A DNA stretch of 49,402 nucleotides from assembly GCF_006864425.1 (NCBI RefSeq), contig NZ_QHLI01000016.1, positions 1 to 49,402 on the forward strand, in the 5' to 3' direction. The position numbers and the translations under genes were made by a program. Positions 35,815 to 48,470 of the stretch are shown here, piece by piece. Each line of letters opens with the position of its first letter. The first letter of the stretch is position 1. Below the pieces are notes generated by a model. That model saw nothing but the letters and a program-made list of their open reading frames with translations. It was not told where the DNA came from and searched no databases. The stretch is from Campylobacter troglodytis. Its GTDB lineage: Bacteria; Campylobacterota; Campylobacteria; Campylobacterales; Campylobacteraceae.

Positions 35815-36957
35815 CTAAATTATAAGCATAGCATCCCCATAAGAATAAAAGCTATAGCCTTTTTTTATAGCTATCTCATAAAGCTCTAAGGTCTTTTTTC
35901 TGCCTATAAAGCTTGCTACAAGCATTATGAGTGTGGATCTTGGAAGATGAAAATTTGTTAAGAGATAATTTTGACGAAGTGGTGGATTTTTAGGGTGTAA
36001 AAAAAGTTCGCACTGTGAATTTTGCAGATGGGTTCTAGCATAATTTTCTATGCAGCGAGCTACTGTTGTACCTACTGCTAAAAGAGGCTCTTTGCTATCA
36101 ATCACCCTTGCAAGCTCATCATTTATAAAATAATCCTCGCTATGCATCTTGTGAAGCCTTAGATCATCTACTTCCACACCCTTAAAGGTGCCAGCTCCTA
36201 TGTGAAGGGTGAGGGTGTAAATTTTATGTGTCCTTGTAAGTTTTTTTAACAAGGCCTTTGAAAAGTGCAAACTAGCAGTAGGAGCTGCTATGGCACCAAG
36301 ATTTTTAGCAAATATGCTTTGATAGTCCTTACTGTCAGATTTTGTATCTGCTCTTTTTATGTAAGGAGGAAGGGGAATGTGTCCTATTTTTTCAAGCATA
36401 AATAAAAGCTCTTTATCGTTTAAAAGCCTTGAATTTTTGGGTAAATTTAGGGAATTTTCATTGAATATTGCTGAATTTTTTGCCAAACTCACATCTTTTT
36501 CGCATTCAAACTCGCTTTTTGTCAAGTTTTGGCTAAAAAATTCACCCTTTTTGTCTGCAAAAAAGCAAACCTCCCTTGTGCCATCCTCATTTATGCTGAA
36601 AATTTTAGCACTTACTCCATTTTGAAAGCACAAAATTTCGCCCTCTTTCACTCGTCCTTTAATTTGCACCAAAAAGCTAAACTCACTTAAAGCCTTGTGA
36701 AATAAAAGCTCGCACCTAGCACCCCCACTTTTAACCCCATAAATTCTAGCCTTAATAACCTTGGTATCATTAAAAACCACAGCACAAGGTGGTAAAAATT
36801 CACATAAATTGCCAAATTCAGTGTGGGTGATTTTATTTATCTTTCGCTCAAAAACAAGCAGCTTCGCCCTTTCTTTTGGCTTTGTAGGCCTTAAGGCTAT
36901 GCAAGATTTAGGCAAGGCATAATCATAGCTTAAAAGCCTTAGATCCTCATCAAACAT
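35815..36957 (-). CDS. queA: S-adenosylmethionine:tRNA ribosyltransferase-isomerase QueA
   Basis: 380 aa. QueA transfers and isomerises the ribosyl part of SAM onto preQ1-tRNA, making epoxyqueuosine. Conserved segments: SYDYALPKSCIALRPTKPKERAKLLV, VVFNDTKVIKARI, LPPYIKRADTKSD, LGAIAAPTASLHFSKALL, TLHIGAGTFKGVEV and NFHLPRSTLIMLVASF. Residues about 155-185 are an extra Asn/Ser/Lys-rich piece (LAKNSAIFNENSLNLPKNSR) absent from typical 340-350-aa relatives. Its start overlaps tatC by 8 nt. Confidence 0.93.
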   Translation of the reverse strand: MFDEDLRLLSYDYALPKSCIALRPTKPKERAKLLVFERKINKITHTEFGNLCEFLPPCAVVFNDTKVIKARIYGVKSGGARCELLFHKALSEFSFLVQIKGRVKEGEILCFQNGVSAKIFSINEDGTREVCFFADKKGEFFSQNLTKSEFECEKDVSLAKNSAIFNENSLNLPKNSRLLNDKELLFMLEKIGHIPLPPYIKRADTKSDSKDYQSIFAKNLGAIAAPTASLHFSKALLKKLTRTHKIYTLTLHIGAGTFKGVEVDDLRLHKMHSEDYFINDELARVIDSKEPLLAVGTTVARCIENYARTHLQNSQCELFLHPKNPPLRQNYLLTNFHLPRSTLIMLVASFIGRKKTLELYEIAIKKGYSFYSYGDAMLII

Positions 36958-37687
36958 CAGTGTTCTTAGGCTTTGCTGGATTGATTTTCTTAGCTATCAT
37001 TATGGAAAGTAAATATAATAAGCAAAGAGGGATGGCCATTAAAAACTGAGAGATTACATCAGGTGGCGTCATCAAGGCAGCAAAGATAAAAATTAGCAAG
37101 ATAGCTACACGAAAGTGTCTTTGTAAAAAAGCATCATCTATGAGATTTAATTTTGCTAGAAAATAAGTAAGCACAGGTAGCTCAAAAGCAAGTCCAAAGG
37201 CTATCATAAGCTTGATAAAAAAGCCAACATAAAGCCCAAGGCTTATTAGAGGGTTTAGATCCTGTATGTTTGCTCCAAAATTTATAAGAAAATTAAAAGC
37301 CATAGGCACAACTATGAAATAGCAAAAACTAGCCCCAAGCAAGAACATAACAGTAGCAAAGAAAACAAAGGGCAAAACAAGCCTTTTTTCATGCTCATAA
37401 AGGCCAGGTGCTACAAATTTCCAAAACTGCCAAAAGATCACAGGCAAGGCCAAAATAAAACCGGCAAAAAAACTCACCTTCATAGTGGTAAACAAAGGCT
37501 CTGTAAGCTCGACAAAGGTAACTTTTTTTGAAAACTCAGGAAGAGCTTCCTTCAAAGGAGAGGTTAAAAGATCTAAGATATGCTCGCTAAAAAAAAGAGA
37601 GACAAAAAAAAGCACTATCACGCAAAGAACGCTTATAAAAAGCCTTTTTCTTAACTCAACTAAATGCGGTCTTAGCTCTTCAAACAT
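36950..37687 (-). CDS. tatC: Sec-independent translocase TatC
   Basis: 245 aa with six transmembrane helices. It is the receptor core for twin-arginine signal peptides. Family features: the N-terminal MFEELRPHLVELRKRLFIS, TEPLFTTMKVSFFAGF, FWQFWKFVAPGLYEHEKR with the conserved Glu, and ALMTPPDVISQFLMAIPLCLLY. It overlaps tatB by 8 nt upstream and queA by 8 nt downstream, so all three are translated from one message. Confidence 0.96.
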   Translation of the reverse strand: MFEELRPHLVELRKRLFISVLCVIVLFFVSLFFSEHILDLLTSPLKEALPEFSKKVTFVELTEPLFTTMKVSFFAGFILALPVIFWQFWKFVAPGLYEHEKRLVLPFVFFATVMFLLGASFCYFIVVPMAFNFLINFGANIQDLNPLISLGLYVGFFIKLMIAFGLAFELPVLTYFLAKLNLIDDAFLQRHFRVAILLIFIFAALMTPPDVISQFLMAIPLCLLYLLSIMIAKKINPAKPKNTDV

Positions 37688-38204
37688 TTGTTTTTTCTGC
37701 CTTAGTTCGGCTTGTAGCTTGATTTGAATTTAAGTTATTGTCTGTGGTTTTTGTCTGTGAATTTGCTATTTCATTTGACTGTAAATTTAAGGGCTCTTGT
37801 GTCGTTTTAATTTCGCTCTTTGAATTTAAGGGCTTTGTTTCTTCTTTGAATTTTAAATTGCTAGTTTCTTCTTTGAAACTTTTTTCGCTTGCATTAAAAC
37901 TCATAGTTTCTTTTATGCTAGCTAGTTCCTCATTAACAGAGTTTTTAAGCTCGTCAAATTCCTCAAAACTAAGCTTTTTTCTAAGATTTTCATTATGCTG
38001 GCTAAATTCGTTTTTGTATTTATCAGCCTCTTCTTTAAGCTCACTAATTCTAAGCTCTTTTTCTATGCCCTCCTTTGCCTCATCAACTTGCTTTTTAAGT
38101 GCCTTAAAGATCTTAGCAATTTGCACTATAAAGCCTGGTAATTTCTCAGGTCCTAGCACCAAAATAGCGACAATTAAAATGACGATTAACTCGCCCATAC
38201 TCAT
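37680..38204 (-). CDS. tatB: Sec-independent translocase TatB
   Basis: 174 aa. The N-terminal helix MSMGELIVILIVAILVLGPE followed by KLPGFIVQIAKIFKALKKQV is the TatA/B hinge signature, with Glu at position 5 as in TatB. An amphipathic and coiled helix follows to about residue 105. The last 60 residues are low-complexity (LKFKEETKPLNSKSEIKTTQ and NLQSNEIANSQTKTT), coded by AATTCAAA-type words and longer than usual. TatB hands Tat substrates to TatC. It lies 125 bp after hemW. Confidence 0.9.
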   Translation of the reverse strand: MSMGELIVILIVAILVLGPEKLPGFIVQIAKIFKALKKQVDEAKEGIEKELRISELKEEADKYKNEFSQHNENLRKKLSFEEFDELKNSVNEELASIKETMSFNASEKSFKEETSNLKFKEETKPLNSKSEIKTTQEPLNLQSNEIANSQTKTTDNNLNSNQATSRTKAEKTNV

Positions 38205-38329
38205 ATTTTATCCTTAAATTCAAAGGCTCTTTGTGCTGTTGTTTTAGCAAAAGATAGGCTTGCACTTTACACGCTAGATAAAAGAGCCATTTAAATCCTA
38301 ATTTTACACAAATTTGATTAAAAAAGCTT

Positions 38330-39490
38330 TTAACTTGCCAAAAATAAAGTAAGCTCATCAGCAAGCAAGAAATTCGTGCTAAAAAAACGAGGTTTTTGAG
38401 AATTTTTTAAATGAAAATTAGCCTTAAGTTTAGTAGCAAACTCGTTTTTGCTAATATCTTTAAGCTCATTTTTAAAAAAGCCTTTTAAATGGGTATCATA
38501 GCGAAGCTTACCGCTTTTAACAAGCAAAAAAGCCCTTTGTCTTTGTCCTTCATTTAATCTTTCCTCCTCAATGCCAACAACGCTACGAAGCCCCAAAAAT
38601 AAATGCTCTAAAAGCAAATCCTCCTCACTCAGACTTTCAATGTGCCTAAAATGAGGCTCTTTTATATAGCTTTTAAGATCCTTGTGTGTATAAAAACGGC
38701 TTTTATCATAAAAACTAACCGCACTAAGCCCGCAACCAAGGTAGTTTCGCCCTTGCCAGTAGGCAAGATTATGCTTGCAAGGCTCGTTTTTGGTAAAATT
38801 ACTCAGCTCATACTGAAAAAAGCCTAAATTTTCAATGCCCCTTATGAAAAAACGCATTAAATTTGGCGCATTTTTTTTGTAATTTAAATGCCCCCAAAAG
38901 GCTGTGTTTTTTTCAAGGGTCAAATGATAAGCACTAAGATGACTAAGCCCCATTTTAGTTAAGATGGCTACATTTTCAAGCTCAAATTCAAGCATTTTTT
39001 TACTATCAAGCTTGGTATCATAAATAAGATCTATATTTATCTTAGAAAAGCCAGCCTTTGTGGCATTTTCAAGGCTTTTAAAGATATCTTTTTGACTATG
39101 GGCTCGTCCTAAAAAGCCAAGCTTTTTTTCATCAAAGCTTTGAGCTCCAAAGGAAAGGCGGTTTATGCCAAAGGCTTTCATATGTTCAAGCCATTCTAAG
39201 TTACTTGAATGCGGATTTGCCTCTATAGAACATTCACAGTTATCATCCAAATAGGTGCTTAAAAATTTAAAAAGCGGCTCATAAAGCTTAAAATTCACCA
39301 CACTAGGCGTGCCACCTCCTATAAAAAGGCTTTTTATGCCTTTAAGCTCTAATTTGTCAAAATGAAAGCTCATATCTTCAAGTAAGGCTTTAAAATATGC
39401 CTCTTGCAAACTATCATTAGCTTTTAAGGAGGTAAAGGCACAGTAAGAACACTTGCTAAAACAAAAAGGCACATGCAAATATAAGTGCAT
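38330..39490 (-). CDS. hemW: HemW-like radical SAM heme chaperone
   Basis: 386 aa radical SAM protein. The 4Fe-4S motif is VPFCFSKCSYCAFTSL (CxxxCxxC) at the N-terminus, followed by SLFIGGGTPSVVNF and CSIEANPHS, then INRLSFGAQSFDEKKL and the C-terminal HemN domain. It lacks the extra N-terminal region of true HemN coproporphyrinogen dehydrogenases, so HemW (often annotated as HemN-like) is the better name. The C-terminus has extra Lys/Asn-rich residues (FKNELKDISKNEFATK). It is first in the minus-strand run toward tatB. Confidence 0.85.
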   Translation of the reverse strand: MHLYLHVPFCFSKCSYCAFTSLKANDSLQEAYFKALLEDMSFHFDKLELKGIKSLFIGGGTPSVVNFKLYEPLFKFLSTYLDDNCECSIEANPHSSNLEWLEHMKAFGINRLSFGAQSFDEKKLGFLGRAHSQKDIFKSLENATKAGFSKINIDLIYDTKLDSKKMLEFELENVAILTKMGLSHLSAYHLTLEKNTAFWGHLNYKKNAPNLMRFFIRGIENLGFFQYELSNFTKNEPCKHNLAYWQGRNYLGCGLSAVSFYDKSRFYTHKDLKSYIKEPHFRHIESLSEEDLLLEHLFLGLRSVVGIEEERLNEGQRQRAFLLVKSGKLRYDTHLKGFFKNELKDISKNEFATKLKANFHLKNSQKPRFFSTNFLLADELTLFLAS

Positions 39491-40009
39491 AGTTTATCCT
39501 TGATAGCTTGAATTTTAAATTCACAAAAGCATAAAAAAGCAAAATTAGGCTTTTGTGAATTTAAAATTCAAAAGGCTTGAATTTTAAAAAATTTAAAGCT
39601 TTTAAATTTAGGGACTTATTTTAAATTCACAGTTTAAAAATTTTATTCCTCATTAAACAAAATGGCTCAATTAAAAAATGCAAGATTTAAATCTACAAAA
39701 AAACTATATTTTTATAAAAACTTAAATTTGAGGCTAAATTCATATGCCTTGCTAAAGCTTTGTTTGTAAATATTAATTTTCCTAAATATACAATAATATC
39801 CACTTTTATATACACAAGGATATGAAAAGCTATTAAAGAGCCTCATTTAAGGCACATAGACTTTTAAACTTCTTAGCAAGGCTTTATGACAAAAACAACT
39901 TCTTTAAATGCCTTTGGGGGTAAAAATTTCATCATTATACTTAAATTTGTAAGGCTTTGTAAAAGAAATTTGGCTAAAATACCCTTTTAAATTTAAGAAG
40001 GATAAGCTA
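39491..40009. other. AT-rich divergent gap hemW / nudH
   Basis: 519 bp with no gene. It contains many variants of TTGTGAATTTAAAATTCAAA, partly palindromic, especially at 39540-39620, and a probable nudH promoter near its right end. Confidence 0.6.
39975..39980 (+). promoter_or_regulatory. Possible -10 box of nudH-lysC-hobA
   Basis: TAAAAT in AATTTGGCTAAAATACCC, 29 nt before the GTG start of nudH and followed by an AAGAAGGA ribosome site. Confidence 0.45.
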
Positions 40010-40483
40010 GTGGAGAAAGAAAAAAAATACCGCCCAAATGTCGCTGCTATCGTGCTTTCACCAAAATATCCTCTTGAGTGCAAGGTGCTTTTAGCAAAAA
40101 GAAACGATATGGATAATATTTGGCAGTTTCCACAAGGTGGCATTGATGAGGGCGAGGATGCCAAAAAGGCCTTATTTAGAGAGTTAAAAGAAGAAATTGG
40201 CACAAACAAGGTTGAGATCATAGCCACCCATCCTGAGTGGATAAATTATGATTTTCCTCAAACAACAGCCTTGAAAAAAAGATACAATTTTGACGGACAA
40301 AGTCAAAAGTATTTTCTAGTTCGCCTAAAATCAGGTGCAAAGATAAACATAGACACAAAGCATCCTGAGTTTAGTTCCTATCAGTTTGTCAGTATGAAGA
40401 AATTATTTGATCTAATCACTCATTTTAAAAGACCCATTTATGTAAGGGCTATTCAGTATTTTCAAAACCAAGGATACCTCTAA
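40010..40483 (+). CDS. nudH: RNA pyrophosphohydrolase RppH/NudH
   Basis: 157 aa Nudix hydrolase that removes pyrophosphate from 5' ends of mRNA and degrades dinucleoside polyphosphates. The Nudix box is complete: GGIDEGEDAKKALFRELKEE followed by IG. FPQGGID and YDFPQTTALKKRYNFDGQ are typical of the RppH group. It starts with GTG at 40010 after AAGGA. The stop shares its last base with the lysC ATG (TAATG). Confidence 0.93.
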   Translation: MEKEKKYRPNVAAIVLSPKYPLECKVLLAKRNDMDNIWQFPQGGIDEGEDAKKALFRELKEEIGTNKVEIIATHPEWINYDFPQTTALKKRYNFDGQSQKYFLVRLKSGAKINIDTKHPEFSSYQFVSMKKLFDLITHFKRPIYVRAIQYFQNQGYL

Positions 40484-41682
40484 TGCTCATAGTTCAAAAG
40501 TATGGAGGCACAAGCGTTGGCAACTTAGAAAGGATAGAAGAGGTTGCAAAAAGGGTGGTTGAAGCCAAGTGGGCTGGGCATGATCTAGTAGTGGTGGTAT
40601 CTGCTATGAGTGGGGTAACAAATTCTCTCATAGAACAAGCGGAGTATTTCAGCAAAAGCCCAAACGCTCAGGATATGGATCTACTTTTATCTAGCGGAGA
40701 AAGAATCACCTCAGCCCTTTTATCCATAGCCCTTAACGCAAAGGGCTACAAGGCTCTTGCCTTTTCAGGACGCAAGGCTGGCATACTAACAGATAGTATA
40801 TTTACAAAGGCTAGGATAGAAGAAATTAACGCACAAGCTATCAAAGAGGAGCTTAAAAAGGATGTCATTGTCGTAGTGGCTGGCTTTCAGGGTGTGGATA
40901 GGCAAGGAGTTGTTACTACCTTAGGGCGAGGGGGAAGTGATCTAAGTGCTGTTGCCCTTGCAGGTGCTTTGAGTGCTGATCTTTGTGAAATTTATACAGA
41001 TGTGGATGGGGTTTATACCACAGATCCTCGCATAGAACCAAGGGCAAAAAAGCTTGATAAGATCTCTTATGATGAGATGTTAGAACTTGCTAGCCTTGGT
41101 GCAAAGGTGCTTCAAAACCGCTCTGTTGAACTTGCAAAGAAATTAAATGTGCAAATTATAACCCGCAGCAGCTTTAATAAAAATCAAGGAACACTCATTA
41201 CAAAGGAAGAAGCGATGGAACAAGCATTAGTTAGTGGCATAGCACTTGATAAAAACCAAGCTAGAATCACCCTAAGACAGATCAAAGATGAGCCAGGAAT
41301 AGCAGCTGAAATCTTTTCAGCCCTTGCAGATCAAAACATAAATGTAGATATGATCATTCAAAATGTAGGCATTGATGGGGCTACAAATTTAGGCTTTACT
41401 GTGCCTGAAAATGAACTTGATCTAGCAAAAGATACTATGAAAAAGGTGCTAAAAGACATCATCATAGAAAGCGATAAAGAGATAGCAAAGGTTAGCATAG
41501 TGGGGGTGGGTATGAAAAGCCACTCAGGTGTAGCCTCAAAAGCCTTTAAAACCCTTGCCAAAGAGGGCATAAACATAGGTATGATAAGCACTAGCGAGAT
41601 TAAGATCTCAATGATAGTGCAAGAAAAATACGCCGAGCTTGCCGTTAGAGCCTTGCACGAGGCTTATAGGCTGGATCAGTAA
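40483..41682 (+). CDS. lysC: Aspartokinase
   Basis: 399 aa. It phosphorylates aspartate at the head of the Lys/DAP, Thr and Met pathway. The kinase domain has VQKYGGTSVGNLERIEEVA, FQGVDRQGVVTTLGRGGSDL and YTDVDGVYTTDPR. Two C-terminal ACT domains (from about residue 265) suggest feedback by lysine or threonine. It is coupled by TAATG overlaps to nudH before and hobA after. No lysine riboswitch can precede it given the overlap. The next enzyme of the pathway, Asd, is only present here as a broken fragment at 48.5-49.1 kb. Confidence 0.96.
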   Translation: MLIVQKYGGTSVGNLERIEEVAKRVVEAKWAGHDLVVVVSAMSGVTNSLIEQAEYFSKSPNAQDMDLLLSSGERITSALLSIALNAKGYKALAFSGRKAGILTDSIFTKARIEEINAQAIKEELKKDVIVVVAGFQGVDRQGVVTTLGRGGSDLSAVALAGALSADLCEIYTDVDGVYTTDPRIEPRAKKLDKISYDEMLELASLGAKVLQNRSVELAKKLNVQIITRSSFNKNQGTLITKEEAMEQALVSGIALDKNQARITLRQIKDEPGIAAEIFSALADQNINVDMIIQNVGIDGATNLGFTVPENELDLAKDTMKKVLKDIIIESDKEIAKVSIVGVGMKSHSGVASKAFKTLAKEGINIGMISTSEIKISMIVQEKYAELAVRALHEAYRLDQ

Positions 41683-42212
41683 TGGATTATTTAAGATTTT
41701 TACTTGAAACCATACGAAGCGGTGGGGTCTTTATGTCCTGGCTAGAAGCAAGAAGGCTTGAATTTGCACCGCTTATGTCGGCTAAATTTAGCCTAATGCT
41801 TGAGGGCAAGAGCTTTGTTTTAATTTGCGATGAGAAAAGAGCTTGGTATGAGAGGTATTTTTTGCAAAAGATTAACGCAAAATCCTACCGTCCCTTTGTC
41901 CCCATCTTTTCGCTTGATAATTTCTATGCGCATAGAATCAAAAATAGCGAGGACATAAGCTTATTAAACGATCTGCTTGAAACTGCCTTTCCAAATGGCT
42001 TTGTGTATTTTTATGTAGGAGAAAAAAATAGCAAAAATTACGAAATAGCCAGAAGCCGCGATGAAAGCCTACTTTGGCTCTTTGATGAGCAGCTACAAAA
42101 TAGTTTTTTTTTAGACTCAAAGGATGCAAACCTAGATGAAAAGCTAATCACCCTTTATAAGCTTTTTGATAAGAGCTTGGATGCTGTTTTGTTTTCTAAG
42201 GTATCTTTGTAG
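41682..42212 (+). CDS. hobA: DnaA-interacting initiator factor HobA
   Basis: 176 aa. HobA is a Campylobacterota-specific SIS-fold protein, the counterpart of DiaA, that binds DnaA and promotes orisome assembly. Features: FLLETIRSGGVFMSWLEARR, FSLMLEGKSFVLICDEKRAWYERYF and YRPFVPIFSLDNFY, all typical of HobA. The start overlaps the lysC stop as TAATG. In C. jejuni the next gene is holB; here a nitroreductase gene intervenes. Confidence 0.88.
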   Translation: MDYLRFLLETIRSGGVFMSWLEARRLEFAPLMSAKFSLMLEGKSFVLICDEKRAWYERYFLQKINAKSYRPFVPIFSLDNFYAHRIKNSEDISLLNDLLETAFPNGFVYFYVGEKNSKNYEIARSRDESLLWLFDEQLQNSFFLDSKDANLDEKLITLYKLFDKSLDAVLFSKVSL

Positions 42213-42471
42213 CTTTGATAAATTTTTAGCTTAAATTCAAGCTCTGTGGCTGAATTTTTGCGATCTTCGCTTGAATTTTAAGAATGATTGAGTTTTAAGA
42301 ATGCTTGAGTTTTTACAATGCTCTGACTTTTGCTTTAAATTTTATGAATGCTTTGCTAAATTCAAGCCTAGTGTGCATTTTGATCTTATAAAATCTTTCA
42401 TTTTAAACCTTTTATAGCAAAGCTCACATCAAAAAGGCTTTAATTTTAAAACTAAATTTGTGAATTTTTAA

Positions 42472-42477
42472 TATAAT
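42472..42477 (+). promoter_or_regulatory. -10 box of nitroreductase gene
   Basis: TATAAT in TTTTTAATATAATCTTT, directly followed by AAAGGAG and the ATG at 42495. The leader would be only about 10 nt. The rest of the 282-bp gap after hobA is AT-rich word filler. Confidence 0.6.
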
Positions 42478-42494
42478 CTTTAAAAGGAGTTAAA

Positions 42495-43094
42495 ATGCTA
42501 GAACTTTTTCAAAAACGTTATTCTTGCCGTGAATTTTCTGCACGCAAAATTAAAGATAGAGATCTTCATCAGATCCTAGAGGCTGCAAGGCTTAGCCCTA
42601 GCTCGCTTGGGCTTGAGCCTTGGAAATTTTATGCTACAAAGGATAAAGATAAAATAGCACAGCTAGGAAGCATTTGCAATGAACAAGCACAGGTAAAATC
42701 AGCTGCCGCTCTTGTTATCATCACTTCTAGGCTTGATTTTAAGGATTATTTTGCCAACAAGATCAGATCTCGCAAGGGTATGAGCGAGGAGCAAAAAGAA
42801 AAGCGTATAAATAATTACGGCAAACTTATCCATTCTATGAGCGAGGAAAAAACAAGATTTTATGCTAGAGAACAAGCCTTCATAGCCCTTGCTAATCTAG
42901 CCCTAGCTGCTACGCTTTTAGACATAAACTCTTGCATCATAGGAGGCTTTGATGAAAAAAGGCTAAATGAGTATTTAAGGCTAGATTTAAGCAAAGAAGT
43001 ATCCACCATAGTAGTAGCACTAGGATATGGTCTAAGTGCTGAGATACCAGAAAAATCTCGCTTTGACTTTGATGAGGTGGTGAAATTTATCTAA
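42495..43094 (+). CDS. Nitroreductase-family flavoprotein (RdxA/NfsB-like)
   Basis: 199 aa FMN-dependent NAD(P)H oxidoreductase. FQKRYSCREFSARKI supplies the FMN phosphate-binding Arg and Ser, SPSSLGLEPWKFYA is the central signature, and FIALANLALAATLLDINSCIIGGFD and IVVALGYG complete the fold. Such enzymes reduce nitro-aromatics, quinones or flavins, and RdxA relatives activate metronidazole. It has its own promoter and sits between hobA and holB, which are adjacent in C. jejuni, so it looks inserted. The exact subgroup is undecided. Confidence 0.85.
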   Translation: MLELFQKRYSCREFSARKIKDRDLHQILEAARLSPSSLGLEPWKFYATKDKDKIAQLGSICNEQAQVKSAAALVIITSRLDFKDYFANKIRSRKGMSEEQKEKRINNYGKLIHSMSEEKTRFYAREQAFIALANLALAATLLDINSCIIGGFDEKRLNEYLRLDLSKEVSTIVVALGYGLSAEIPEKSRFDFDEVVKFI

Positions 43095-43246
43095 GAACGA
43101 GTTTTAAATAGCTTCTTTGCTAAAAATGATGAAGCTTAGATAAATATTATTTGCCATTTTGGGAAAAGAAGCTGGGCATTCTAGCAAGTAAATGCCACAA
43201 AATAAGCACACAAAATGCGAGAGTTTAAGCTTTTTTGCAAAAGAGC

Positions 43247-43311
43247 TGGATTTTTGGGGAAGATTATTCTTGCCAAAGTCCTTGATCATTTGTTATTTAA
43301 TGTTTTCAAAA
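43247..43311 (-). pseudogene. Inverted fragment of holB 5' region
   Basis: On the minus strand this piece reads QMIKDFGKNNL and then QKSS, matching holB about 250 bp away on the plus strand. 34 bp (43259-43292) are a perfect inverse of 43538-43571. Similarity continues on both sides with mismatches and an 8-nt gap up to the common CCAAAAATCCAGCT. It is a leftover of an inverted duplication at the nitroreductase/holB junction. The minus-strand frame at 43104-43289 that contains it is not a real gene. Confidence 0.75.
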
Positions 43312-43483
43312 ATGACAAAATAAGACGAAGGCTTTTTAGACTTTATTTTTTGAAGCTGTGAATTTGAGAAAAAAGATTTTTACCAAGGTAAATTTTACTT
43401 AGCTATCTTTGTAGCTTAGCTGAGCTAGGGCTTGAATTTTTAAGTTTTAAACCGTGAATTTGTTGAATTTAAAGGAAGAAACC

Positions 43484-44091
43484 GTGAGTTTTACAAGCAA
43501 AATTTTAATCACCGGCGATTTTGAAAGCATTAAGGAGCAAATGATCAAGGACTTTGGCAAGAATAATCTTCGCTTCATACCCAAAAATCCAGCTGTTGAT
43601 TTTTTGATGGATGATGCAAGGGCTGTTGGAAAGGAAAGCTACATAGCCGAACAAAGCGAGAAGATCATCATAATAATGGCAAATGCCTTTCGGGTCGAGG
43701 CTCAAAATTTCTTGTTAAAGCTCTTTGAGGAACCTCCTAAAAATGTGAAATTTTTAATAGTTTGTCCGTCTAAAAATTTACTTTTGCCAACGGTTCGTTC
43801 TCGATTTATTTGTGAGATTTTAAACAAAAAAAAGACAAGAAGCCCTTTGGCTATTGATTTAGTGGGGCTTGATTATAAAAAAATGCTTGAGTTTTTACAA
43901 GAAAATGAGACGCTTGATAAAATTACCTTGCAAGAAATGATAGCAAACTTTGCTTTGCAAAGCTCTAAAACACACGCTTTAAACGAAAGGGATTTAGAGT
44001 TTTTCTACAAGGCTTATGAGCTTGCCCGCCTAAATGGCAAAGCTAGTGTAATCCTAGCCACCCTACTTTTAAATCTATATGAAAGCAAAAA

Positions 44092-44095
<4 letters not shown>
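43484..44095 (+). CDS. holB: DNA polymerase III delta' subunit-like (HolB)
   Basis: 203 aa from the GTG at 43484, chosen for the AAAGGAAG site 5-7 nt upstream; an in-frame GTG at 43454 has no ribosome site. It is a shortened clamp-loader subunit, as in other Campylobacterota. The sensor-type segment FLLKLFEEPPKNVKFLIVCP and LPTVRSRFICEIL (the SRC-like arginine motif, here SRF) support delta'. There is no Walker A, as expected. Its stop overlaps the folP start as ATGA. A piece of its 5' region is duplicated in inverse orientation upstream. Confidence 0.85.
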
Positions 44096-47524
<3,429 letters not shown>

Positions 47525-47668
47525 CACTCAAATTCGCACAAAGGGTGTGAATTTTTAACAAAATAAATACAAGTCTATCTTGGAATTTGTATAAATTTTG
47601 TAAAAATTCACAAAAAATACCAAAATTCACGCAAAATTTAAATCAAATAATAAGACAATAAAAACTTA

Positions 47669-48461
47669 GGCTCAAGATACTCTAATAGAATTTTCCCTTA
47701 TCAACTTTAATAAATTTTGATAAAGATTTTGTCCTAAATTTTTCGTCTTAATTGCGTTTCCTTTAAGTGAAGGACAAAATTTTCTTTCTTAGCCTTTAAA
47801 TTTAGCAAGTGTCAACTTCGCAAAGCCCCAGAAATTCTATATTCCATTTATGTGATTTCGTCCCTTTGCAAACTCGTTTTTAGAGTGTTTTACCCTATAA
47901 TGTGCCTTTGCTCCTTCTTGCAAAGTTGCAAGACAAAACGAAGCAAAAAATCCACCAAGGCACCGTAGGCTTTGAAGCTGTTGCTGTAAATTTCACTTTC
48001 TTTAAGCTCCGCAAAGTCCCTTATAATAGGCAATAGCTCTTTCGCAGAGCAATGCTTGACGATCTGCGTATAAACTCGTGCGATTGCATTTTAGCATTCC
48101 TTCTCACAGAGTTACGAGTGCATAGCACGAAGTAAAAACACGGGCGTTTCAGCCCCACGCCCACGCTTGCCACGAACGCACTTTGCACCGAAATAACTCT
48201 CATCAACTTCAACCACTCATTTTGCTAATTTTTTCACACTCTTTGGCTATTAAAATGCGAATTTCTCGTAAAATTCTATTCACACAAGGACGAGTTATTT
48301 TGCAAATTTCGGCGATTTTTTCGCCTCTAAATCAAGGCAGAAATACTTTAAAATTCCTTAAATTTCTTTTGAGACAATTCGGGAATGAATCATATATTTG
48401 TTTTTCATTTTATTATCCATACTTTAAAATGATATTGTATCAAATTAAAGTATCTTGAGTC
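47669..48461 (-). mobile_element. Decayed IS1595/ISXO2-like element, copy 4
   Basis: 793 bp from GGCTCAAGATACTCTAATAG at 47669 to GTATCTTGAGTC ending at 48461, with clear terminal inverted repeats. The flanks AAAACTTA (47661-47668) and AAAATTTA (48462-48469) match at seven of eight bases, a target duplication. On the minus strand a TACAAT-type promoter precedes MKNKYMIHSRIVSKEI and an immediate TAA, the same stop as in copy 1. Later relics are VDESYFGAKCVRGKRGRGA, SNSFKAYGALVDF and KHSKNEFAKGRNHIN in broken frames. It lies 144 bp after ligA. Confidence 0.9.
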
Positions 48462-48470
48462 AAAATTTAT

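Noticed and set aside
40440-40500. Lysine riboswitch before lysC
   Set aside because: lysC starts inside the nudH stop codon (TAATG), leaving no leader for an aptamer.
43104-43289. Minus-strand 61-aa frame starting MIKDFGKNNL as a new gene
   Set aside because: Its start is a copied inverted piece of holB and the rest is unrelated filler without a ribosome site.
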